This document shows, piece after piece, positions 24,551-31,402 of a stretch of 64,000 nt of DNA. The translations under genes and the position numbers were made by a program. Position 1 is the first letter of the stretch. Every line of letters begins with the position of its first letter. The stretch covers positions 992,001-1,056,000 of the forward strand of contig NZ_CP126994.1 in the NCBI RefSeq assembly GCF_030252425.1. The letters are read 5' to 3'. The DNA is from Acidisoma sp. PAMC 29798. GTDB lineage: Bacteria > Pseudomonadota > Alphaproteobacteria > Acetobacterales > Acetobacteraceae. The notes beneath the pieces are model-generated. The model ran no database searches. It worked only from the letters and a program-made list of their open reading frames with translations, and had not been told where the DNA came from.

Positions 24551-25189
24551 TCAGGCGTAGACCGTCCCCGCGAGCGCCGCCACAGTTCCGGTGCATCCCC
24601 GGTCGATCAGCGCGAGGAAGGTTCGCTTGGCCTCACCCGCGTCGCCGACGCGATCGAAGACCTTCTGCGCTTCGCCGAAGGCCACGCTCCATGTCGATGC
24701 AATCATGCCGGCGGCAAGATGAGCGTGCGGATCGTCAGCCGGGCGCTGCACGGCTTCGGCAAGGACAACAGCGAGCGCACGGATGAAGTCGTCGCGCATC
24801 TGGCGGGCCCGCGCTTTGAGCGCTTCGCTCGCCATCGCCGTTTCCACGAACCGCCCGGTTCCGTTGAACAGCGGAATGAACGGATGCTGCTCCCCGACAA
24901 TGTGGTGGGCGAGAAGCCTCAATGCGTCGATGGGCGAGATGCCGGCGCCGCGCGTCCGCACGACCTCGAACGCCACGTCATGTATCTCCTGCTCACGGTC
25001 GAAGAACATGTCCTCCTTGCGCGGAAAGTGATTGAAAACCGTCATCCGGCCGACGTCTGCAGCTTCGGCAATCTCATCAACCGTCACCTGATCGAAGCCT
25101 CGCTCAAAGAACAGAAGCGTCGCTGCGTCCGATATGCTCTGGCGGGTCGCCAACCGCTTGCGTGTTCGTCTGTCGGGCGTTGACTTCAT
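24551..25189 (-). CDS. TetR-family regulator
   Basis: A 212-residue TetR regulator. The start at MKSTPDRRTRKRLATRQSI fits the family; a longer reading adds 18 residues from the promoter. The helix-turn-helix is SDAATLLFFERGFDQVTVDEIAEAADVGRMTVFNHFPRKEDMF. It is divergent from the FAD monooxygenase gene with 80 bp between, the classic repressor-target layout. Confidence 0.92.
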   Translation of the reverse strand: MKSTPDRRTRKRLATRQSISDAATLLFFERGFDQVTVDEIAEAADVGRMTVFNHFPRKEDMFFDREQEIHDVAFEVVRTRGAGISPIDALRLLAHHIVGEQHPFIPLFNGTGRFVETAMASEALKARARQMRDDFIRALAVVLAEAVQRPADDPHAHLAAGMIASTWSVAFGEAQKVFDRVGDAGEAKRTFLALIDRGCTGTVAALAGTVYA

Positions 25190-25269
25190 CGCGCCTTGCC
25201 AAAGTCTGTACTGAGTATATATATAGATCACGTCCATTATCAAGATCGCGTCCAGCGAATAGGGGTTCT
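25190..25269. promoter_or_regulatory. Divergent tetR / monooxygenase control region
   Basis: This 80-bp spacer contains a TATATATATA tract at 25216-25225, unusual in this GC-rich DNA and a likely promoter core. The direct repeat GATCACGTCC (25226-25235) and GATCGCGTCC (25244-25253), 18 bp apart, is a candidate operator for the divergent TetR protein. Confidence 0.5.
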
Positions 25270-26436
25270 ATGACCGAGCAGCCGTGTCCCGTCGAGCGAT
25301 CCGCCGTAGCAGCCGGGGCGGTGCTGGTGAGTGGCGCGAGCCTCGCCGGCCTTGCCACCGCTTACTGGATGAACGAACTCGGCTACCGAGTCACAGTGAT
25401 CGAGGTTGCGGGCGGACTTCGGAAAGGCGGGACGCCCGTGGATATGGAAGGGGAGGCGATTGGCGTTCTTGCCCGCATGGGGATGATTGATGCCGTCCGT
25501 GCGAAAGCGCTTCCCCCGCGCGGATTTGAATTCAAGGATGCCGATGACAGCACAATCGGAGCATTGGGTGGCGACGGCCTCTCTGATAATGCTCCGAACG
25601 AAAGGTTCGAGATCCACCGTGACGACCTGCTGGACATCCTGATCGCTTCCGTTGCGAGAACGGCCGAGGTCCTATTCAGCCGCTCGATCAGACAGCTAGA
25701 GGATGGACCGGACGGCGTGGTGGTGACGTTCGATGACGGTTCCCGACGCGACTATGCACTGGTCTTCGGATGCGATGGCAATCGCTCCAACACGCGGCGG
25801 CTGGCGTTTGGGAGCAGCGAGGACTTTTCTTATTTCATGGGCGGCTATTTCTTCATCAAGGTCGTGCCGACCACGGCGTTGCTGCCCGCCAATATGTCCC
25901 AGATATTCAGTGTGCCTGGCCGATCGGCGCTGCTGAATGGCTATGACAACCAAACCGACATTGCCCTCGCCTTCCGTACTGAGCGCGAGATCGACTATGA
26001 CCATCGCGATCGTGCGCAACAGCGCCGTATGGTCCACGATCACTTCGACGGACTTGGCTGGAAGGTGCCGGCCATGCTCGAGCATGTGGACGCGGACGAC
26101 GAATTTTATTTCGACAAGGTGAACCAGATCAGGATGCCGGTCTGGTCGAAGGGGCGGGTCGCGCTGGTGGGCGACGCGGGTTATTGTGTGTCGCCGGTGG
26201 CTGGTATGGGCGGCTCCATGGCGATCATCGGCGCGGCGAGGCTGGCAGATGCCTTGCAGCGTCATGGGGTTGATCACGCCGCTGCCTTCCAGGAGTACGA
26301 CGACAAGCTGCGCCCTTTTGTCGAGGAGGTGCAGGAGAAGGCAGCCCGCTTTGGGATGGCGTTGATGTTCCCAGCCGACGACGCCGAAATTGCTGAGCGC
26401 AACCGCAAGCTCCATGAGGGCACCATCGACCTCTAG
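25270..26436 (+). CDS. FAD-dependent monooxygenase (PHBH/TetX type)
   Basis: A 388-residue flavoprotein hydroxylase. The dinucleotide-binding motif is VLVSGASLAGLATAYWMNELGYRVTVIE, where SGASLAG replaces the usual GxGxxG as in many TetX-like enzymes. The second FAD motif is GRVALVGDAGYCVSPVAGMGGSMAIIGA. The ATG at 25270 is taken because the Rossmann strand follows; earlier in-frame codons lie in the promoter. It would hydroxylate an aromatic or polycyclic compound with NAD(P)H and O2, under the divergent TetR. Its TAG overlaps the opposing tetR stop by four bases. Confidence 0.92.
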   Translation: MTEQPCPVERSAVAAGAVLVSGASLAGLATAYWMNELGYRVTVIEVAGGLRKGGTPVDMEGEAIGVLARMGMIDAVRAKALPPRGFEFKDADDSTIGALGGDGLSDNAPNERFEIHRDDLLDILIASVARTAEVLFSRSIRQLEDGPDGVVVTFDDGSRRDYALVFGCDGNRSNTRRLAFGSSEDFSYFMGGYFFIKVVPTTALLPANMSQIFSVPGRSALLNGYDNQTDIALAFRTEREIDYDHRDRAQQRRMVHDHFDGLGWKVPAMLEHVDADDEFYFDKVNQIRMPVWSKGRVALVGDAGYCVSPVAGMGGSMAIIGAARLADALQRHGVDHAAAFQEYDDKLRPFVEEVQEKAARFGMALMFPADDAEIAERNRKLHEGTIDL

Positions 26437-26996
26437 GCCGGGAGAAGGCCGACGCTGCGGTAGGTCTGGATCAAGGCATCGAACACGGAAAGGCTCGAAC
26501 GGCTCCGGGCCAGGAGTTGAGCGCCGGCGATTGCCGCAAAGATGGCGCGCGCCCGCGCCTCGCTTTCATCGGTGCCAATGACGCCAGCCGCGCAAAGGCG
26601 CTGACTGAGCCACGCGACGTTGATATCGGCAAAGGTCTGAACCTCTTTTTTCACCGGCTCGGGAAGGTCGTCATATTCGGCAGACATGAAGCTGCCCATG
26701 CAAAGCCGATGATCGCTCTCCAGAGACCTGCGAAAAATCTCAGGGTACCGCTGCAAGGCGCTGATCGCGTCGGGCGTTTCCGCCGTCATGGCGTCCAGAT
26801 CGGCCGCCGTGTCTTCCCAATAGCGCTTGGCGACGGCGGCGCCGAGATCGGCTTTGCTCGGAAAATGATGGTAGAGGCTCGCGGCTTTGATGCCGACCTC
26901 TTCGGCCAGATCGCGGAAATTCAAACCGCCATAGCCATGCGCCTGCGCGCTGCGCCGTGCCGCCGCCAAAATGGCCTCTTTAGAACTCGAACTCAT
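26433..26996 (-). CDS. TetR-family regulator of the divergent amidase
   Basis: An intact 187-residue TetR regulator. The helix-turn-helix is AILAAARRSAQAHGYGGLNFRDLAEEVGIKAASLYHHFPSKADL. The C-terminal part (about 80-187) resembles the TetR_C domain of AcuR/YxaF-type repressors. A decayed second copy lies at 24024-24409. Two similar palindromes sit between it and the amidase gene and are probably its operators, so it should repress both itself and the amidase. Confidence 0.93.
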   Translation of the reverse strand: MSSSSKEAILAAARRSAQAHGYGGLNFRDLAEEVGIKAASLYHHFPSKADLGAAVAKRYWEDTAADLDAMTAETPDAISALQRYPEIFRRSLESDHRLCMGSFMSAEYDDLPEPVKKEVQTFADINVAWLSQRLCAAGVIGTDESEARARAIFAAIAGAQLLARSRSSLSVFDALIQTYRSVGLLPA

Positions 26997-27022
26997 CGCC
27001 CCGTCTCACCTCTCACTGGCCG

Positions 27023-27098
27023 CTACCTACCAAGTGGTAGATAGGGGCTTGAAGGGGAAAATGAAAGCTGTATGGTGTCCCTACCAACTGATAGGTAG
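27023..27098. promoter_or_regulatory. Two TetR operator palindromes in front of the amidase
   Basis: Site 1 (27023-27044) is a 22-bp palindrome with one mismatch, centred on CTACCAAGTGGTAG. Site 2 (27077-27098) shares the core TACCAACTGATAGGTAG. The shared consensus is TACCAA[G/C]TG[G/A]TAG[A/G]TAG. The two sites are 54 bp apart, about five helical turns, so two dimers could bind the same face. Site 2 ends nine bases before the amidase ATG, over the ribosome-binding region. Confidence 0.75.
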
Positions 27099-27107
27099 GA
27101 TAAGCAC

Positions 27108-28505
27108 ATGGCATCCGACATCCTCTATTCCGATGCGACGCGGCTGGCTGAACTGATCCGAACCCGTGAGGTATCGGCCGTTGAGGTCATCCAGGCCCAT
27201 CTCGACCGGATCGAAGCTGTGAACCCCAAGATCAACGCCATCGTGACGATCGCGGATGGCGCTCTCGAAGCCGCCAAAAGGGCGGATGCCGCAGTGCTGG
27301 CCGGCGATGCACTGGGCCCGCTGCACGGTGTTCCCTTCACGGTCAAAGACTCGATTGACACTGTGGCCGTGGCAACCCAACGCGGCTCGCCGATCTTCAA
27401 AGGGCGCGTGCCGGACACCGACGCGACCAGCGTTGCGCGTATGAAAAAGGCCGGTGGCATCTTGCTGGCAAAGACCAACCTTCCAGAATTTTCCTACTGG
27501 ATTGAGAGCGACAACCTGCTCTCCGGCCGGACGAACAACCCGTGGGATGTGACCCGCACGCCGGGCGGGTCGAGCGGCGGGGAATCGGCAGCCATCGCGG
27601 CGGGGATGTCCCCTTTGGGCCTCGGCACCGATCTCGCCATCTCCATCCGCGGTCCCGCCGCGCAAACCGGCATTACCTCAATGAAAGCCACGCATGGCCG
27701 CATTCCCATGACCGGTATTTGGCCGCGCGCTCCGCGCCGCTTCTGGCATGTCGGACCTATGGCCCGCTCGGTGCGCGACATCGCGCTTGCGTTTTCAACA
27801 CTGGCTGGGCCAGACGGCCAAGACGGGTTTGCCACCAGCACTGTCCCGTTCGACGCGGGCCTTGGCCGCCCGCTCCGTGTGGGCTGGATGGTCGGACCCG
27901 GCTTCGGCCCGGTTGATCCAGAAGTGACAGTGACGGTCGAGGCTGCGGCCACGGCGCTGAGGGACATCGGCGTCTTCGTTGAGCAGGTCAGCATTCCGGC
28001 GTTGGAGCGCGATTTCGCCCTCGATGTGTTCAACCGTCTCCATGTGATGGAAATGAAACCCGCCTTCGCCGAAGCGACCGCCGGCCGGGACGCTGATGAA
28101 CTCTACACCATGGCGAAGACCATGCTCGCACTGCCGGATACGTCCATGAAAGACTATATCGACGCCGAGCAGGCGGCCGAGCGACTGCGCGATGGCTATG
28201 CCGATTATTTTTCGCGCTACGACGCGCTCATCACCCACGTGCTGCCGATCCCAGCCCACACGCATGGCGTGACGGAGTTCACGATAGACGGCAAGACCGT
28301 AGATGCCACCTACCTTCAAGGTGCGACCGTGCCGCTTAACATTACCGGCTTGCCAGGCCTGGCGATGCGGTTCGGCACCAGCACGGGCGGTCTACCGATC
28401 AACGTGCAGATTGTGGGCTCTTGGCAGGCGGAGTCGACCATCCTGCACGTCGCGTCGCTGCTGGAAGGCGTGAGCCCGGTCCGCAACCTCCACCCGGATC
28501 TATGA
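27108..28505 (+). CDS. Amidase-signature family enzyme
   Basis: A 465-residue amidase. The Ser-cisSer-Lys triad is visible: Lys80 (PFTVKDSIDT), Ser155 (TPGGSSGGES) and Ser179 (GTDLAISIRGPAAQTG). The nucleophile loop reads DLAISIRGPA where most family members have DxGGSIRxPA, which may alter substrate choice. It hydrolyses an amide to acid plus ammonia or amine; GatA itself is unlikely as there is no gatC/gatB. It is controlled by the divergent TetR through two operators. Confidence 0.92.
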   Translation: MASDILYSDATRLAELIRTREVSAVEVIQAHLDRIEAVNPKINAIVTIADGALEAAKRADAAVLAGDALGPLHGVPFTVKDSIDTVAVATQRGSPIFKGRVPDTDATSVARMKKAGGILLAKTNLPEFSYWIESDNLLSGRTNNPWDVTRTPGGSSGGESAAIAAGMSPLGLGTDLAISIRGPAAQTGITSMKATHGRIPMTGIWPRAPRRFWHVGPMARSVRDIALAFSTLAGPDGQDGFATSTVPFDAGLGRPLRVGWMVGPGFGPVDPEVTVTVEAAATALRDIGVFVEQVSIPALERDFALDVFNRLHVMEMKPAFAEATAGRDADELYTMAKTMLALPDTSMKDYIDAEQAAERLRDGYADYFSRYDALITHVLPIPAHTHGVTEFTIDGKTVDATYLQGATVPLNITGLPGLAMRFGTSTGGLPINVQIVGSWQAESTILHVASLLEGVSPVRNLHPDL

Positions 28506-28688
28506 AGGCCGAGAGAACGAGAGTCGTTCGAACGCGACGCGAAAAACCGGCCTTGTGAACACTGCGAAAGGAAGAATTGCTTGCGCCGGACGCTGGAGAA
28601 GCCACGAATGTGCTCATAAACGTGGCTCCCCGCGCCGCTGCTTCCTCAATCCTCTTGGAGATAAGGGCGCTTTGTAAGGCGCGACTGC

Positions 28689-29207
28689 TTAAGCGGCCGC
28701 GCGCCGGTTCCAAGGCATCCATTGCAGCAGGTGCGCCATCCCGCACCATCCGGTCGTGCCAGCGAAGATCAATCCGCCACCGACGAAGGCTGAAAGGCCG
28801 AAAAAGGCGTGGCCGACGAATAGTCCCAATAGCACGCCTAAAATGACCAAAGATCCGGCCGTGATCTGCACCTGACGCATAATCTCGAGCGGCTGCGAAC
28901 GGTCCGCGACGGTCGCGTAGCCTGCACGCCGCCACGCGTCGATCCCACCCTCAAGGATATAGGCCGGTGCATGGCCAGCGGCGGCGGCGAGTTGCGTCGC
29001 GTTCGCCGCAGTACGCATGCCCGAACGGCAGTGGAAAACGACCGGCCGGCCATCCTGCGGCAAGTCGTGGAGGCGCGCGAGCGGCAGATTGATCGCGCCG
29101 CCGATCCGCTCCCGCGCGTGTTCGTCCGGATCGCGAATATCGACCAGCCGCGCGCCGGCCTCAATTTCGGCACGCGCGTCAATCGGGGATAGAGTAGTCA
29201 CCGTCAT
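28689..29207 (-). CDS. Rhodanese with C-terminal membrane hairpin (YgaP-like)
   Basis: A 172-residue inner-membrane sulfurtransferase. Residues 1-about 105 are a rhodanese domain with active-site Cys60 in HCRSGMR. Residues about 115-165 form two membrane helices (TAGSLVILGVLLGLFVGHAFFG, SAFVGGGLIFAGTTG) of the DUF2892 type. The start MTVTTLSPIDARAEI lies four bases after the arsR-type gene's stop; a longer reading would overlap that gene. It moves sulfane sulfur from persulfides and works with the regulator and persulfide dioxygenase next to it. Confidence 0.92.
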   Translation of the reverse strand: MTVTTLSPIDARAEIEAGARLVDIRDPDEHARERIGGAINLPLARLHDLPQDGRPVVFHCRSGMRTAANATQLAAAAGHAPAYILEGGIDAWRRAGYATVADRSQPLEIMRQVQITAGSLVILGVLLGLFVGHAFFGLSAFVGGGLIFAGTTGWCGMAHLLQWMPWNRRAAA

Positions 29208-29211
29208 GGTG

Positions 29212-29523
29212 TCAGTCCTTGCAGTAGAGTTGGTAGAGCGTGGCGAGCAGCGCCTCGACACGGGCGTCGGCGATTCGGTACCACAGCGTCTGGCTGTCGC
29301 GCCGGAAGGTGACGAGCCCCTCATCCCGCATCTTGGCCAGATGTTGCGAACAGGCGGAGGACGACAGGCCGACATCGCGGGCTAGATCGCCCACCGTCAC
29401 CTCGCCCCGTTCCACCAGCTTGCACAGCAGCATCAGCCGCCGCGCGTTGCCGATCGCCTTCAACGTATCCGCGACTTGATTGGCCTTTGTCTCGAAGCTC
29501 GCCAGGTCCATAGGCATCAGCAT
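29212..29523 (-). CDS. bigR: ArsR-family persulfide-sensing repressor (BigR/SqrR type)
   Basis: A 103-residue winged-helix repressor. The recognition helix is SSSACSQHLAKMRDEGLV. Cys34 (LMLLCKL) and Cys101 (LYQLYCKD) are 67 apart, matching the Cys pair that forms a tetrasulfide bridge in BigR/SqrR; Cys58 is extra. A GGAG ribosome-binding site lies seven bases before the ATG at 29523. It shares the leftward operon with the rhodanese and is divergent from the persulfide-dioxygenase-like gene. Sulfide or persulfide should release it from DNA. Confidence 0.85.
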   Translation of the reverse strand: MLMPMDLASFETKANQVADTLKAIGNARRLMLLCKLVERGEVTVGDLARDVGLSSSACSQHLAKMRDEGLVTFRRDSQTLWYRIADARVEALLATLYQLYCKD

Positions 29524-29534
29524 AGCGTCGCTCC

Positions 29535-29570
29535 ATTAGTAGTTGCTAATTTAACTATGTCTAATATATC
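29535..29570. promoter_or_regulatory. AT-rich BigR-type operator
   Basis: ATTAGTAGTTGCTAAT (29535-29550) is an inverted repeat with ATTAG/CTAAT arms, and a further CTAAT follows at 29561-29565, in a locally AT-rich stretch between the divergent genes. Known BigR sites are AT-rich palindromes with the same ATTAG/CTAAT elements. The repressor can cover promoters on both sides. Confidence 0.65.
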
Positions 29571-29594
29571 GTCAAGCGCGAGCGGAGGACCACA

Positions 29595-30470
29595 ATGCCA
29601 AAGCCATTCATCGAAGCGTTTTTCGACGAGCCGACGAACACGATCAGCTACCTGGTGGGCGATCCCGACACCCGCATCGCGGCGGTGATCGATCCTGTGC
29701 TCGACTTCGATATCGCGAGCGGTGTCGCGGACAATCGTTCGGCCGAACGCATCCTCGCCTTCGCGCGCGCGCAGGACTGGCGCATCGCGATGGTGCTAGA
29801 GACACATGCCCATGCCGATCATCTGTCGGCCGCTCCCTTCGTAACGGCGCATACCGGCGCCTGGATCGGCATCGGCGCGCATATTCGCGAGGTGCAGCGC
29901 ATCTTCCGCCCCGTCTTCGCGATGACGGACTTGAAGACCGACGGCTCGGACTTCGATCGACTGTTCGAGGACGGCGAGCGTTTCATGATCGGTGCGCTTC
30001 ACGTCCAGGTGCTGCACGTTCCCGGCCATACACCGGCGGACGTCGCCTATCTGATCGACGATTGCGCCTTTGTCGGTGATACGCTGTTCATGCCCGACTA
30101 TGGCACTGCACGCGCAGACTTCCCGGGTGGCGACGCGCGCACGCTCTATCGCTCGATCCGCCGGCTGCTCTCTCTGCCTGACGAAACGCGTCTCTTCATG
30201 TGTCACGACTACAAGGCGCCGGGGCGCGACGAGTACCGCTGGGAAACCACAGTCGGCGAGCAACGGCGCACCAGCGTCCACATTTCCGACACCGTCGATG
30301 AGGACGCGTTTGTCGCCATGCGAGAGACACGCGACGCCGGCCTTTCGGTGCCAAAACTGCTGCTGCCGGCGATCCAGGTTAACATCCGTGCAGGCCAATT
30401 CACCGAGGCCGAGGCCAATGGTGTGACCTACCTTCGTATCCCTGTGAAATGGAAGTCGCCGTCGCCCTAG
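29595..30470 (+). CDS. MBL-fold persulfide dioxygenase-like protein (Blh/ETHE1 type)
   Basis: A 291-residue metallo-beta-lactamase-fold enzyme. The metal motif is THAHADHL (His71, His73, Asp75, His76), with later ligands in VPGHTPADVAYL and GDTLF and a C-terminal CHDYKAPGRDEYRWETTV, typical of persulfide dioxygenase/Blh proteins. It oxidises glutathione or protein persulfide to sulfite. It faces the bigR operon across the shared operator and completes a sulfide-detoxification module. Confidence 0.9.
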   Translation: MPKPFIEAFFDEPTNTISYLVGDPDTRIAAVIDPVLDFDIASGVADNRSAERILAFARAQDWRIAMVLETHAHADHLSAAPFVTAHTGAWIGIGAHIREVQRIFRPVFAMTDLKTDGSDFDRLFEDGERFMIGALHVQVLHVPGHTPADVAYLIDDCAFVGDTLFMPDYGTARADFPGGDARTLYRSIRRLLSLPDETRLFMCHDYKAPGRDEYRWETTVGEQRRTSVHISDTVDEDAFVAMRETRDAGLSVPKLLLPAIQVNIRAGQFTEAEANGVTYLRIPVKWKSPSP

Positions 30471-31402
30471 ACGACAGGCGTCAGCAGGGGCTGGTCGGCG
30501 AAGAACGCTGCCAGATTGTCCAGCATCAAACGCCCCATCGCGTCCCGCGTTTCGACCGTCGCGCTGCCGATATGGGGCGTCAGCACAACATTGGGCAGCG
30601 CCAACAAGGCCGGCGGCACATGCGGCTCGTTCTCGAACACATCGAGCCCGGCACCGGCGATGCGGCCTTCCACCAAGGCCGCCACCAGCGCTGCCTCGTC
30701 AATGAGCGAACCGCGGGCGATGTTGATGATGGCGCCGCGCGAGCCCAAAGCCGCGAGCACGGCGGCATCGATCAGGCCCTTCGTCGCGGCGGAGGCGGCG
30801 GTCGCGACAATCAAGACGTCAGATACCGCAGCCAGTGCCGCGACATCGGGATAATAGTCATAGACGACGTCCTTCCGGCTCGGCCCGCTATAGGCGATGG
30901 TGCCGCCGAATCCCGTGAGCCGGGTTGCGATCGCCCGCCCGATACGGCCGAGACCCACGATGCCGTAGCGCAGGCCGGAGGCGCGGCGTGCCAAAGCCGG
31001 CTGCGCATGCGGCCACTGCCCGTCTTTCACATGCCGGTCCACGGCCGGCAGTTGGCGCAGCAGGCTGATCATCAGCAGGATGGCGAGATCGGCCACGTCA
31101 TCGGTCAGCACGTCGGGCGTATTCGTCACCCGCACGCCGGCGCGCTGCATCGCTGGCAGATCGATCCGGTCATAGCCGACGCCATTGATCGCCACGATTC
31201 CGAGGGCGGGCAGTTGTGCCGCCAAGGACGTCTCGATCCCAAGATGGCCGCCCGTCACCACGGCGCGGATCGCTGCAGCATGATCCTGCAACCACGCCGC
31301 CCGCAGGGGCGGTTCGGGCAGGCGATGAACCTCATAGGTGTCGTCAAGGATCGCCTGCGTGGAGGGCAAGACAGCGCAAAGTTGTAAAAGTTGAGGCCTC
31401 AC
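30467..31402 (-). CDS. D-2-hydroxyacid dehydrogenase (glyoxylate/hydroxypyruvate reductase-like)
   Basis: A 311-residue NAD(P)-dependent dehydrogenase. The Rossmann motif is YGIVGLGRIGRAIATRL; catalytic Arg is in INIARGSLIDE, Glu in GLDVFENEPHVPP and His in LTPHIGSAT. The start is GTG, overlapping the stop of the GGDEF-EAL gene by four bases (GTGA). It reduces glyoxylate or hydroxypyruvate or a similar 2-oxo acid. Its coupling to a cyclic-di-GMP gene is unexpected. Its end overlaps the opposing persulfide-dioxygenase gene by four bases. Confidence 0.9.
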   Translation of the reverse strand: MRPQLLQLCAVLPSTQAILDDTYEVHRLPEPPLRAAWLQDHAAAIRAVVTGGHLGIETSLAAQLPALGIVAINGVGYDRIDLPAMQRAGVRVTNTPDVLTDDVADLAILLMISLLRQLPAVDRHVKDGQWPHAQPALARRASGLRYGIVGLGRIGRAIATRLTGFGGTIAYSGPSRKDVVYDYYPDVAALAAVSDVLIVATAASAATKGLIDAAVLAALGSRGAIINIARGSLIDEAALVAALVEGRIAGAGLDVFENEPHVPPALLALPNVVLTPHIGSATVETRDAMGRLMLDNLAAFFADQPLLTPVV

